Of a stretch of DNA of 42,649 nt, positions 23,281 to 32,263 are shown piece after piece. How positions within the stretch are numbered: the first letter of the stretch is position 1; every line of letters begins with the position of its first letter. The position numbers were made by a program, and so were the translations under genes. The DNA is from Bacteroidales bacterium (GTDB lineage Bacteria; Bacteroidota; Bacteroidia; Bacteroidales; DTU049), in the NCBI GenBank assembly GCA_016937255.1, contig JAFGWG010000039.1, forward strand, positions 1 through 42,649, written 5' to 3'. The notes beneath the pieces were generated by a model, which was given only the letters and a program-made list of their open reading frames with translations, had not been told where the DNA came from and made no database searches.

Positions 23281-23664
23281 ATGCTTAGGCATATAGGATT
23301 GCAGATCAACGAAGAATCAGAAATTAAAGATTTCTACGAAGATATTCTTAAATTTAAGGAAGTAAATCGTTTTAATTTACACCCTCAAACAAGAAAAGAG
23401 GTTTTTAATACAGAAGAGACTATTCTGGTAGTGCGGATGAAGCAATTTGATATAATGATTGAATTGTTTATTTGCCCTGAAAAAAGAGCCAATAATATGT
23501 CGCATCTTGCTTTTGAATTTTGGAAAGTTTCAAAAATTTTAGATAAGGCAAAAGAAAAAGGATATTCCATAATTGAGTTTGAAAAACCAGGTGGAAGCAC
23601 GGCTCGATATATTAAAGATAAGGCTGGAAATCTTTTTGAAATAAAAGATATTAATCTTATTTAA
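23281..23664 (+). CDS. VOC (glyoxalase/bleomycin resistance) family protein
   Basis: A 127-residue single-domain protein of the vicinal oxygen chelate superfamily. The pattern has two beta-alpha-beta-beta-beta modules: a first His (RHIGLQI, His4), a second module beginning MSHLAFEF with His, and a final Glu in AGNLFEIKD. These residues can bind a divalent metal. The superfamily includes lyases, dioxygenases and resistance proteins, so no reaction is assigned. It sits between the EF-G2 terminator and the deiminase gene, with 63 bases to the latter. Confidence 0.8.
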   Translation: MLRHIGLQINEESEIKDFYEDILKFKEVNRFNLHPQTRKEVFNTEETILVVRMKQFDIMIELFICPEKRANNMSHLAFEFWKVSKILDKAKEKGYSIIEFEKPGGSTARYIKDKAGNLFEIKDINLI

Positions 23665-23727
23665 GTTCTCCGTGCAATCTTTTTCTTTGTATTATTGTCT
23701 GTCAATTACCAACCAAGTTTTTGCACT

Positions 23728-25452
23728 ATGAGATTTATTATTCTTACTGGAATTATTGTCCTGTTTTCATTTGTATCAGGTTTTGCCCAGAATCTTCCTA
23801 AAGGCATGACCGAGGAAGAAAAAGCCATGATGAGCTCTTATGTATTTCCCTCCGGGAAAGGAATTAATTCGCCTCCTACATGGACACCAAGAGCCATGGC
23901 CGAGTGGGAAGAAATTGATGTATTATTAATTACATGGACTTCTTACACATCTGTTCTTGCACAAATTGTTGATGCCGCACAAGAAGAATGCCTGGTGCTA
24001 ATTGCCTGTTCTGACTCAAATCAGGTTAAATCTTACTTGAATTCCAATGGTGTTCCGTTGACAAACCTTGACTATTTAGAAATTCCTTACTCTTCAGTCT
24101 GGATTAGAGACTATGGCGCACATACCATATATAAAAATGAAGTAGATAGTAGTGCATTGGTTGATTGGGTATATAACCGACCACGACCAGAAGACGATGC
24201 CATGCCTGCGTATCATGCTGCATGGGCAGGATTGGACCTATACGAAATGACAGGCGCATGGGAATTCATAGCCACTGGTGGAAATCTTATGGTGGATGGG
24301 TTTGGCACAGCAATGTCTAGCGAACTTATTGTAGATGAAAATCCTAGTCATAGTGTTGCTGAAATTGATACCATAATAAAGAAATTTTTGGGAATTGATC
24401 AGTATGTACTCTTCCCTACACTCCCTTATGATGGAATTCATCATATTGATATGCACATGAAGTTATTGGATGAAGAAACTATTCTGGTTGGCGAATACCC
24501 TAGTGGAATTTCGGATGGACCTCAAATTGAAGCCAACTTGCAATGGTTACTCAGTAATTTTAATAGTGTGTATGGAACGCCTTATCGCGTTGTTCGCATT
24601 CCTATGCCGTCAAACTTCAGTGGTACGCAGTGGCCTAGTACTGGTTCATACTATAGAACCTATACCAACGGAGTATTTGTAAACAACACTTATATTTATC
24701 CTTCATATTACGAAAAATACGATACAACAGCCTACCGTATTTATAGTGAAGCATTACCTGGTTATACCATTGTTCCTATAGACTGTGACCCTGATCCAAT
24801 TAGCGCCAGTGGGGCCATACATTGTATTACAAATTGCATCGGTGCTACCGATCCTTTATTAATTTCACATCAAAGGCTAGCTGATCCCCAAACCACTACT
24901 GGGAATTATCAAGTAGATGCATATATCAAGCATAAAAGTGGGATTGCCACGGCGAATGTATATTACAAAACCACTATGGCTTCGGTATATCAGAGTGTTT
25001 CTATGAGCAGTACCGGAGGTAATAATTGGACAGGCTATATTCCTGCTCAAAATTCTGGCGATAGCGTTTATTATTATATCCAGGCACAGGCTGTTAGCGG
25101 TAAATCGCAAACCCGACCCATGCCCGCACCTGATGGATATTGGGCATTCACAGTATCTGTAGCCGCCAGCCTTGAGGAAAATGCACAACAATCTGTAATG
25201 CTTGATGTTTATCCAAATCCTGCCGCATATCTAACCTGTATACCGGTTCAATGCAGTAATGAATTCAGCGGCAGTTTACAACTGCTTGATGCCAGTGGTC
25301 GCCTTATTCAATTAATACATGATGGGGATTTCCCAGCAGGAGAAAGCAATTATTTTTTTAACGCTCTAACTTTGGAATCAGGTATTTACTTAATTAAACT
25401 GGAAACAGAAGAAGACGTTCAGGTGCAAAAAGTAGTGGTAAGGAATTTCTAA
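23728..25452 (+). CDS. Secreted peptidylarginine deiminase-like protein with T9SS sorting domain
   Basis: A 574-residue exported protein. Residues 1-21 are a signal peptide; about 48-385 form a PPAD/agmatine deiminase domain with WIRDYG (Asp128), TGGNLMVDGFG, HIDMH (His239, Asp241) and GAIHCITN (Cys366) as the probable catalytic set. An NRPR segment puts Arg151 and Arg153 at the spacing of the two Arg residues that recognise a peptide carboxylate in Porphyromonas PPAD. A beta-sandwich linker follows, then a C-terminal T9SS type A signal (YPNPA... to LESGIYLIKLE... KVVV). It probably converts arginine in peptides to citrulline outside the cell. The ATG at 23728 is used because it starts the signal peptide. 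Confidence 0.88.
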   Translation: MRFIILTGIIVLFSFVSGFAQNLPKGMTEEEKAMMSSYVFPSGKGINSPPTWTPRAMAEWEEIDVLLITWTSYTSVLAQIVDAAQEECLVLIACSDSNQVKSYLNSNGVPLTNLDYLEIPYSSVWIRDYGAHTIYKNEVDSSALVDWVYNRPRPEDDAMPAYHAAWAGLDLYEMTGAWEFIATGGNLMVDGFGTAMSSELIVDENPSHSVAEIDTIIKKFLGIDQYVLFPTLPYDGIHHIDMHMKLLDEETILVGEYPSGISDGPQIEANLQWLLSNFNSVYGTPYRVVRIPMPSNFSGTQWPSTGSYYRTYTNGVFVNNTYIYPSYYEKYDTTAYRIYSEALPGYTIVPIDCDPDPISASGAIHCITNCIGATDPLLISHQRLADPQTTTGNYQVDAYIKHKSGIATANVYYKTTMASVYQSVSMSSTGGNNWTGYIPAQNSGDSVYYYIQAQAVSGKSQTRPMPAPDGYWAFTVSVAASLEENAQQSVMLDVYPNPAAYLTCIPVQCSNEFSGSLQLLDASGRLIQLIHDGDFPAGESNYFFNALTLESGIYLIKLETEEDVQVQKVVVRNF

Positions 25453-26055
25453 TCAGAAATCGATTTTCAACTGCTCATTCATATTGAAAGTTAATCGATG
25501 ATATGAGCTAACGCCATGCTCTCCAATAGCTCTTTTATGTGCTTTAGTGGGATAACCTTTATTTTTATCCCAGTTATAATATGGAAACTCTGCATGGATT
25601 TTCCTCATAAAAAGATCCCGATGGGTTTTTGCCAATATACTAGCAGCTGCAATGCTTTTGAATTTTGCATCACCTTTTACAATGGTTGAAAATGGAATAT
25701 TTCCCCAAGGAGTAAATTTATTACCATCAATAATGACATATTTTGGTCTCACTAATAACTGATCTAACGCTCGGTGCATGGCTAAAATTGATGCCTGTAA
25801 TATATTGATTTCGTCTATTTTCTTATGATTGACAAAGCCCACAGCCCATGCCAATGCTTCCTTTTCAATTATTTCTTTAAGTTCCATTCGCCGGCTTTCG
25901 CTTAGCTTTTTTGAATCATCGAGCCATTTATGTGAGAATTTTTTGGGTAAAATAACTGCTGCAGCTACTACGGGTCCGGCCAGACATCCACGACCGGCCT
26001 CATCGCACCCGGCCTCAGGGTATTGACCTGAGAAATTATTTTTCAGATTGGCCAT
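25453..26055 (-). CDS. rnhB: Ribonuclease HII
   Basis: A 200-residue endonuclease that cuts RNA in RNA-DNA hybrids and at single ribonucleotides in DNA. The N-terminal [13 protein letters not shown] motif carries the first two acidic residues (Asp-Glu of DEAGRG). VIIDGNKF and [21 protein letters not shown] hold the remaining conserved residues. Length is normal. It is convergent with the deiminase gene with no gap between the stops. Its ATG overlaps the end of the glycosyltransferase gene by 20 bases, so it is the last gene of the purD operon. Confidence 0.94.
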   Translation of the reverse strand: MANLKNNFSGQYPEAGCDEAGRGCLAGPVVAAAVILPKKFSHKWLDDSKKLSESRRMELKEIIEKEALAWAVGFVNHKKIDEINILQASILAMHRALDQLLVRPKYVIIDGNKFTPWGNIPFSTIVKGDAKFKSIAAASILAKTHRDLFMRKIHAEFPYYNWDKNKGYPTKAHKRAIGEHGVSSYHRLTFNMNEQLKIDF

Positions 26056-27133
26056 TATTGGTCAATTCATTAAAATATTTGAGATAATATTCTTTCCAAG
26101 TATTAAAAGAATAGGATTCTTCAACTCTTGTTCTGCCTGCTTTTCCAATTTTTTGACGTAATTCCTCCGATTCAATTAGTGTTGAAAGCTTTTCAAACCA
26201 CTCATCTGCGTTTTGCGCCAAAAATCCATTTTCTCCATCTTCAATAATTTCTTTGTTAACGCCAACAGCTGACATTATTGTAGGTATTTCAAGAGCCATA
26301 TATTGCAAACCTTTAAACCCGCATTTTCCATTGGACCATTCGTCGTCGGGGAGAGGCATAATGCCAATATCAATTCTTTCAATATCAGTTATTTCAGTTT
26401 CCAAGTTCCACTGTAGAGTCTTCACTTTCAAATCATTATTTTCATATTCCTGATTGGCAATAACACGAAAACAGACACTGTCACCATATTTTTCTTTAAT
26501 TTTTTCTAAAATAGGCACAGCAATTTCAAAATGCTTAAGGGTTGTGGAAGTACCTGTCCATCCAATACAGATAGGTTTCTCAGACTCATTTTTACTAAGT
26601 TTTCGACTATGATAAATTGTGTCAATTGTAGTGGGGACTACCTTAACATTTGAATTGTACTTACGTGCATATTCTGCCAGATATTCATTCCCCGCAAAAA
26701 CCATGTCGGCATAACCAAGTGTTTTTTTTATTTTGGAAGGTTTTTTTAACCATCTTAATTTAGCATTCCCCTCAGATACATCGTTTAGCCAGATGGAATC
26801 ATCAAAATCAAAAACAAGTTTGGCTCTTTTAGCAAGTCTTTTCTCAAAAAAAACCGATCCCAGCATTATAGCTTCTCGATATACAAAAACAATATCATAA
26901 TTTTGAGCCTTACGCAAGTCTGCAAAGCGATGAAAAACACTTTTCAGCAATATTATGAGTTTTCGAAAGTACTTACCTCTTTTATAAAAGTACAGATCAT
27001 CTTTTTCTGATAAATAGAATGAAAAATCAACTTGGCAATCATTGTCAACAAGATATTGAATATATTGTTCGATTCGGAATCTTTGCCCCGGCGACCTGTT
27101 TCTTCGATGATTTGTAACAACCAGTATTTTCAT
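26036..27133 (-). CDS. Glycosyltransferase family 4 (GT-B) protein
   Basis: A 365-residue GT-B type glycosyltransferase. Its N-terminal half opens with [20 protein letters not shown], an arrangement seen in Bacteroidota GT4 enzymes, and contains [10 protein letters not shown]. The C-terminal nucleotide-sugar domain contains [33 protein letters not shown] and [13 protein letters not shown], with the acidic and Lys residues that bind the donor phosphate. The likely role is surface polysaccharide or glycan assembly; donor and acceptor are unknown. It lies 23 bases after a multi-spanning membrane protein gene and overlaps rnhB. Confidence 0.85.
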   Translation of the reverse strand: MKILVVTNHRRNRSPGQRFRIEQYIQYLVDNDCQVDFSFYLSEKDDLYFYKRGKYFRKLIILLKSVFHRFADLRKAQNYDIVFVYREAIMLGSVFFEKRLAKRAKLVFDFDDSIWLNDVSEGNAKLRWLKKPSKIKKTLGYADMVFAGNEYLAEYARKYNSNVKVVPTTIDTIYHSRKLSKNESEKPICIGWTGTSTTLKHFEIAVPILEKIKEKYGDSVCFRVIANQEYENNDLKVKTLQWNLETEITDIERIDIGIMPLPDDEWSNGKCGFKGLQYMALEIPTIMSAVGVNKEIIEDGENGFLAQNADEWFEKLSTLIESEELRQKIGKAGRTRVEESYSFNTWKEYYLKYFNELTNNGQSEK

Positions 27134-27156
27134 TTGTTTTTAGTCAGAACACGAAA

Positions 27157-28164
27157 TTAATAAAATAGAGAAAGACTATACTCTTTTAGAAAGATATTTG
27201 CTAAATATATTATCACAGGCAACATATAGATCACCGCACTCAAACCCTTCTTTTTTACATCTGAAACCATTCGCATATAATAAAACAATGAAATGAAAAT
27301 TAAAGACGATAAATACGTAAGGCTATGTATTTCAGGCATAAAAATAATACTAGGTATAAAAACTAAAATAAATAGCAATGTGCTAGAAAAGGCTCTTCGA
27401 ATAGAGATTTTATATTCAGATAATTTGAAATGAACTCTTGCCGAAATCATTATAAGTAAAACAATAAGAAATGCAAGAACATACCCATTAACAAGTTTCA
27501 GCAAATGTTCATACTTCATGAAGCGAAGCTCGCTATTTTTTAAAAATTCAGGCCAAATATTAAAATCAATTAAATACAAATAGGTTAATAAATAGAGAAG
27601 TGGAAGAATAAATGCAAAGCCATACACCAATACTGCTCTCACAGAAAAAATTCGATTGGTAAAAAGTAAAAGGGGGAAAAGCAAAAGTAATACAGCTGCT
27701 GAATCAGAAAACAAGAAAAAGATACCCGCAAGAAAACCGCTTATAAATGTTTTTTTTGTGTCACTTTGTGAAATAGCCATTGACAAAACAAAGGAAAGTG
27801 TTAATGCGCAAATAGCAATAAACATCGCATTAATACTTGTTTCAATAATCCCAGGTGAAGTTAGTAATATCAAAGGAAGAACAAAGTAATGAAGATTGTT
27901 TTTGCGGTTCAATTCAAAACGCTTAACCATTATATCTTGCATAAAATACACAATGAGCGACACTGCTCCGGCAAGTATTAGCACTGAGATAAAAACAGGA
28001 ATTATTAGTCCTTCTGGAAACAGGGGTTTAAGAATAAAGGATAGATGTAAATTGGTGCTATAATTTAGCGAATATAAAGTATAGATGGTTGCAGCTATGT
28101 ATGTCAGCACATACAGCACAGACAGAGAAGGATGAAATTTTCTTTTTCTTTTTATATAGCTCAT
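27157..28164 (-). CDS. Multi-spanning membrane protein (DUF6427-like)
   Basis: A 335-residue protein with roughly 9-10 hydrophobic helices and no charged catalytic cluster. The short loops (VKRFELNRKNNLHYF, ISQSDTKKT) and the overall pattern resemble the Bacteroidota family DUF6427, often found beside purD and glycosyltransferase genes, but I cannot confirm membership by eye. Glycosyltransferase-C type polymerases have a similar helix layout and are an alternative. The ATG forms an ATGA overlap with the purD stop, so it is translated with purD. Confidence 0.7.
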   Translation of the reverse strand: MSYIKRKRKFHPSLSVLYVLTYIAATIYTLYSLNYSTNLHLSFILKPLFPEGLIIPVFISVLILAGAVSLIVYFMQDIMVKRFELNRKNNLHYFVLPLILLTSPGIIETSINAMFIAICALTLSFVLSMAISQSDTKKTFISGFLAGIFFLFSDSAAVLLLLFPLLLFTNRIFSVRAVLVYGFAFILPLLYLLTYLYLIDFNIWPEFLKNSELRFMKYEHLLKLVNGYVLAFLIVLLIMISARVHFKLSEYKISIRRAFSSTLLFILVFIPSIIFMPEIHSLTYLSSLIFISLFYYMRMVSDVKKKGLSAVIYMLPVIIYLANIFLKEYSLSLFY

Positions 28165-29435
28165 CTCTTTAGGTCAAGTCCTATATCACTGCGGAATGTT
28201 TTACCATTGAAATGCACTTCGTATACAGCTTTGTATGCTTTTTCTCTTGCCTCATCAATAGAAGATCCCATTGCAGTTATGGCTAAAACACGACCTCCGT
28301 TAGTGAGAATTTTCTCTCCCTCTTTCTTCGTGCCGGCATGAAATATCAAGGCTTCGCAATTCTCAGGTAAATTTATTTCTTTTCCCTTGTTGTATGATTC
28401 TGGATATCCTTTCGACGCCAGAATTACTGCTATATTCGTTTTATTATTGAATGTGCATTTCTGGCCTTCAAGGTTCCCAGATGCCGCATCCATTAGCAAT
28501 TGAGCAAAGTTACCTTCAATTCTTGGAAGCACTACCTGTGTTTCAGGATCTCCCATACGAGCATTGTATTCAATCACCATTGGGTTTCCGTCCACATTAA
28601 TTAATCCAAAGAAAATGAAGCCTTTGAAATCAATATTGTCTGTTTGCAGCCCTTTCATAGTTGGCTCCACAATACGTTCAATTACTTTATTCATGAAAAT
28701 ACTATCCACAAACGGCACTGGAGAAACTGTACCCATGCCTCCAGTGTTTTTGCCGGAATCCCCTTCGCCAATGCGTTTATAGTCTTTGGCTTCGGGCAAC
28801 ATTACATAGTTTTTCCCATCACAAAGTGCAAACATGGAAACTTCCATTCCGGCAAGAAATTCTTCAATTACAATTTTATTTCCTGCTGCACCAAACATTT
28901 TATCATGAAAAACTTGATCGATATGATCTTGAGCTTCTTCTAATTTATCCAATATTACAACACCTTTGCCTGCTGCAAGGCCATCTGCCTTAATAACATA
29001 AGGAGGGTTAAACTTCTTTAGAAATTCTTTAGCTTCAGAAGCTTGATTTTCCGTAAAACTACCATATCGTGCAGTTGGAATACCGTGTTTATGCATAAAT
29101 TGCTTTGCAAATTCCTTGCTCCCTTCTAAAATTGCTCCATTCGCTCCAGGTCCGAGAATTTTTAGATTTTTGCAACGATCATCGTTCTCAAGATGCTCAC
29201 GAATTCCATTTACAAGAGGGTCTTCCGGACCTACCACCAGTAAATCAATTTGGTACTCAGCTACTGCAGCAGCTATAGCATTGAAATCTACAGCCGAAAA
29301 TTTAAGCTGCGTAGCATATTGTTCAGAACCACCATTGCCTGGAGATATAAACAGGTTTTCTTTTGCAAGATCTTTAGAAATACGCCATGCAAAGGCATCT
29401 TCACGACCACCTGATCCTAATATAAGAATTTTCAT
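28161..29435 (-). CDS. purD: Phosphoribosylamine-glycine ligase (GAR synthetase)
   Basis: A 424-residue ATP-grasp enzyme for the second step of purine synthesis, joining glycine to phosphoribosylamine. The N-terminal MKILILGSGGREDAFAW is diagnostic, followed by PPYVIKADGLAAGKGVVI (ATP-grasp), GGMGTVSPVP and YNARMGDPETQVVLPRI (metal and substrate binding). The ATG at 29435 is chosen: the longer frame to 29483 adds 16 residues and would include the -7 box. It heads an operon with the membrane protein, the glycosyltransferase and rnhB. Confidence 0.95.
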   Translation of the reverse strand: MKILILGSGGREDAFAWRISKDLAKENLFISPGNGGSEQYATQLKFSAVDFNAIAAAVAEYQIDLLVVGPEDPLVNGIREHLENDDRCKNLKILGPGANGAILEGSKEFAKQFMHKHGIPTARYGSFTENQASEAKEFLKKFNPPYVIKADGLAAGKGVVILDKLEEAQDHIDQVFHDKMFGAAGNKIVIEEFLAGMEVSMFALCDGKNYVMLPEAKDYKRIGEGDSGKNTGGMGTVSPVPFVDSIFMNKVIERIVEPTMKGLQTDNIDFKGFIFFGLINVDGNPMVIEYNARMGDPETQVVLPRIEGNFAQLLMDAASGNLEGQKCTFNNKTNIAVILASKGYPESYNKGKEINLPENCEALIFHAGTKKEGEKILTNGGRVLAITAMGSSIDEAREKAYKAVYEVHFNGKTFRSDIGLDLKR

Positions 29436-29452
29436 GCGAATGTGCTTTGGTG

Positions 29453-29460
29453 CAAAGTTA
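29453..29460 (-). promoter_or_regulatory. -7 box for the purD operon
   Basis: TAACTTTG on the minus strand, 17 bases before the purD ATG, matches TAnnTTTG. The -33 region has no clear TTTG. Confidence 0.5.
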
Positions 29461-29605
29461 GGATTTTTGTGAGTACTCGTCATTATGAAAAGTAAAAATC
29501 TACAATATTGATTTTACAATGGTCTTGTAATATTTATAGGCAGGAAATTACGAAATAGAAATATATCAATCAATGCAATTATTTGAAGAAAATCTAATTT
29601 AAAGA

Positions 29606-29630
29606 GAAAAACCCACCTTATGGCGGGTCT
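29606..29630 (-). terminator. Rho-independent terminator of the lipoprotein gene
   Basis: On the minus strand ACCCGCC-ATAA-GGTGGGT is followed by TTTTTCTC. It starts 25 bases after the stop of the gene at 29655-30488. On the plus strand the stem is followed by a T/C-rich run. Confidence 0.75.
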
Positions 29631-29654
29631 TTCTTTTCTCCGATTTAACTAAGA

Positions 29655-30488
29655 CTATATGTAGATTTGATAGTCTGTTCCTTCATATGTAACTATTACC
29701 AGTCCATCGCAGTTGCCATCACCATAATCGATTAGGAGTTGGTTGTTTCCGCTTTCGAGCATTAAAACTCCTTTTGTTACCCATTTGCATCCAATTTCTA
29801 CTCTCAGTGGGCTAACGATGGTCCAATTATAGGCTTCTCCGGCAATATTGGTTCCGTTTGCGGTTCCAGTTACTAGATAAACGTCGTCCCATGGATTAAA
29901 TACTGTGCTTTCGCCTTCAATCCACTCGTTGTTACGATCAGAGTGCCAGTAGATTGTGCCTTCTTGTGTGGTTACGGTTCCGTCTACTTCAATATCGTAA
30001 TTTAGATTGCCGGCAGAATTATGACCGTTATTGGTAATATTGTGATATCCTTCAACGTGATTGTCGTTTACATAATAATCATCTGGGGTTACTGTAATTA
30101 CTGTTCCGCTGTCTCGATACCAGCCCGTGGTTACTATGATAATTTTGCCTTTGCGAAGTTTACCATCATTGCACATTACATTGGTGCTTCCGAAATCAAC
30201 TGTTATTGTTTTTGGGAAAGTTACAAGATCATAAGGATCGATAGTTACAGTTGCTACACCTGTTAGTGAACTGTAAGAAGCGCGATTTCCTTCTACTGTG
30301 CTTTTGGCCATTTCCATTCCGTCTTCTGCTTGCTTAAAAACATCATTGAAGGCGTTTTCTGCTACTGCATTGTCGGTGGCTGAGCGGTTTGGACTTGTTG
30401 GCAGTTCAATGTCGAGATGCTTTTGGCATGAGGTAGATGCTACTGCGAGAGCAAAAAGGGCTGCGAAAATGATTCTTGAAGTTTTCAT
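29655..30488 (-). CDS. Hypothetical Bacteroidota lipoprotein
   Basis: A 277-residue exported protein. The signal ends with the lipobox ASTSC (Cys21), followed by a Ser/Asn/Ala-rich linker, so it should be lipid-anchored in the outer membrane or exposed. The mature part (about 65-277) is beta-rich with many Thr, Val, Tyr and Gly, including NYDIEVDGTVTTQEGTIYW, and two Cys near the C-terminus. I know no named domain for it, though similar lipoproteins are common in marine Bacteroidota. It stands alone, between its terminator and an AT-rich upstream region containing an ACTTACCCCC direct repeat. Confidence 0.7.
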   Translation of the reverse strand: MKTSRIIFAALFALAVASTSCQKHLDIELPTSPNRSATDNAVAENAFNDVFKQAEDGMEMAKSTVEGNRASYSSLTGVATVTIDPYDLVTFPKTITVDFGSTNVMCNDGKLRKGKIIIVTTGWYRDSGTVITVTPDDYYVNDNHVEGYHNITNNGHNSAGNLNYDIEVDGTVTTQEGTIYWHSDRNNEWIEGESTVFNPWDDVYLVTGTANGTNIAGEAYNWTIVSPLRVEIGCKWVTKGVLMLESGNNQLLIDYGDGNCDGLVIVTYEGTDYQIYI

Positions 30489-30541
30489 GGCTTTATTTTT
30501 TTAAGTTTTTATTTTTGTTTTTTCTCGTTCGCTTATAATAC

Positions 30542-30563
30542 ACTTACCCCCATACTTACCCCC
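30542..30563. promoter_or_regulatory. Direct repeat ACTTACCCCC x2, possible operator
   Basis: ACTTACCCCC occurs at 30542-30551 and 30554-30563, a 12-base period, in the otherwise AT-rich space upstream of the lipoprotein gene (start 30488, minus strand). It stands out by composition. A direct repeat of this period could bind a dimeric regulator; no family is implied. Confidence 0.35.
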
Positions 30564-30677
30564 ACGAGAAATTCAAAAAAAAACTAAAAAAAGTTATAAG
30601 ATGCAGATTATCAGCAATATCAATATGAAATAATTTTCAAAAAGTAATAAGGGAGTTAAAAAATGCCGAATTTTTAG

Positions 30678-30685
30678 TAAGTTTG
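30678..30685 (+). promoter_or_regulatory. -7 box for ribF
   Basis: TAAGTTTG matches TAnnTTTG 17 bases before the ATG at 30703; the -33 position has no exact TTTG. Confidence 0.45.
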
Positions 30686-30702
30686 GGTGCGAATTGAGTA
30701 CA

Positions 30703-31641
30703 ATGAAGATTATTGATAAATCAACGGGGATTTTCACTCCCGAAAACGGCACTTGTATTACAGTTGGAACCTTTGATGGTATTCACCGAGGGCATGATGC
30801 TATATTGAATTTTTTGGGAGATACTTCTGTTAAACAGGGTTTGGAGTCTCTTGTTTTTACTTTTGACAAGCACCCGAGATATGTTCTGAAAAAAGATGAT
30901 CAACTTCTTAAATTACTAAATACGGCAGAAGAAAAAGCAGAGATTCTGGCGGGAAAGGGAATACATTATTTATATATACAGGAATTTAATGAGGTTTTTT
31001 ATAAGCTTGAAGCGGAGGATTTCATTAAAAACATTCTCATTGATCGTTTGAAGATGAAAGCTTTGGTGATTGGGCATGATCATTCTTTTGGAAAAGGCAG
31101 AGAGGGAAATATTTCTTTACTGAAGGAGCTTAGCACCAAATATGGATTCAGCGTGCATCAGTTATCAGCGGTAAGTGACTCTGGTTTTGCCATTAGCTCA
31201 TCAAAAATACGAACTCTGTTAGCTGATGGAGATTTGAGGCTTGCCAATGAAATGCTGGGGTATCATTATTCATTAACTGGCAAAGTGATTCATGGCCGTG
31301 GTGTTGGTAAAGATCTTGGTTTTCCTACAGCGAATATTGAAAGCAATCATTATCATAAACTTATGCCTGCTCCGGGAGTCTATATCATTGAAGCTCGTCT
31401 TGAAGGGGATCTTTTTGAAGGCATTTTGAATATTGGAAGCAGACCTACATTTAATGGAGAAGGGCAGCATGTCGAAGCTCATTTATTCGATTTTGATGAG
31501 GATATTTATAATAAAGAGATCAAAATCGAGTTTTTATTGAGGATAAGAGATGAAATGAAATTTGAAAATTTGAATGCGCTAACAGAGCAAATTCATAAAG
31601 ATAAATTTAAGGCCCTTCATTATTTTAAACGCGTATGTTAA
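30703..31641 (+). CDS. ribF: Bifunctional riboflavin kinase / FAD synthetase
   Basis: A 312-residue enzyme that phosphorylates riboflavin to FMN and adenylylates FMN to FAD. The N-terminal nucleotidyltransferase domain shows VGTFDGIHRGHDAIL (about 19-33), IGHDHSFGKGREGN and ISSSKIR. The C-terminal kinase domain (from about 180) shows GRGVGKDLGFPTANI and GVYIIEARL. Length is normal. The ATG at 30703 is used because it follows the -7 box and begins the conserved region; the TTG three codons upstream is less likely. An LRR protein gene overlaps its end by 7 bases. Confidence 0.94.
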   Translation: MKIIDKSTGIFTPENGTCITVGTFDGIHRGHDAILNFLGDTSVKQGLESLVFTFDKHPRYVLKKDDQLLKLLNTAEEKAEILAGKGIHYLYIQEFNEVFYKLEAEDFIKNILIDRLKMKALVIGHDHSFGKGREGNISLLKELSTKYGFSVHQLSAVSDSGFAISSSKIRTLLADGDLRLANEMLGYHYSLTGKVIHGRGVGKDLGFPTANIESNHYHKLMPAPGVYIIEARLEGDLFEGILNIGSRPTFNGEGQHVEAHLFDFDEDIYNKEIKIEFLLRIRDEMKFENLNALTEQIHKDKFKALHYFKRVC

Positions 31642-32225
31642 ACAAGACAAACATATTTTTTCTTTTCCTTTTTTGTGCTTTTTTATCTCTTGCACAGCAG
31701 GAAATTTCATTTGATGGGGAAATTTATACTGACTTGAATGAGGCTTTAAAGGAGCCCGAGAAAGTGATTTTTCTTGATTTATCGAAGAATAAACTCAAAG
31801 AGATTCCTGAAGAGGTTTTTACGCTTACAAATCTTCAATATCTGGTTTTGAGAAAAAATAAAATAAGAGAAATCCCCCCTGAAATTGCTGTCTTGACTAA
31901 ACTTAGGGTTCTGGATATGTCGAGAAATTTAATTGAAGAAATTCCACCTGCTATTGGATCTTGTATTGAGCTGCGAACCATAATATTAAATCAAAATAAG
32001 ATAATTACCATGTGTGCGGAAATCGGAAATTTAAAAAATCTGAAATCGCTGGATTTATGGGGAAATGAAATTGATGAGCTTCCTGCAGAGATTGGTAAAC
32101 TTCAGGAAAGCCTAGATTATCTAGATTTGCGCGTAATTTATATGTCATTTGAAAAGCAACAGGCAATTATTGATTTGTTGCCAGAAACTGATATTTATTT
32201 TTCGAACGGCTGTTCGTGCAATTAG
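31635..32225 (+). CDS. Secreted leucine-rich repeat protein
   Basis: A 196-residue protein with a signal peptide (residues 1-20, ending LAQ) and about five consecutive leucine-rich repeats between about 43 and 165, of the form LxxLDLxxNxIxEIPxEI, 23 residues each. A short cap ends in CSCN at the extreme C-terminus. LRR solenoids bind proteins; the partner is unknown. Lack of a lipobox suggests a periplasmic or released protein. The ATG lies inside the ribF coding region (7-base overlap), so it is probably translated with ribF, an unexpected pairing. Confidence 0.85.
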   Translation: MLNKTNIFFLFLFCAFLSLAQQEISFDGEIYTDLNEALKEPEKVIFLDLSKNKLKEIPEEVFTLTNLQYLVLRKNKIREIPPEIAVLTKLRVLDMSRNLIEEIPPAIGSCIELRTIILNQNKIITMCAEIGNLKNLKSLDLWGNEIDELPAEIGKLQESLDYLDLRVIYMSFEKQQAIIDLLPETDIYFSNGCSCN

Positions 32226-32239
32226 TTAGTCTAATTTGC

Positions 32240-32247
32240 TAACTTTG
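32240..32247 (+). promoter_or_regulatory. -7 box for pdxA-murF/alr
   Basis: TAACTTTG, 16 bases before the pdxA ATG, is a full TAnnTTTG match. The -33 element is weak. Confidence 0.5.
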
Positions 32248-32263
32248 TACTATAATACACTCT

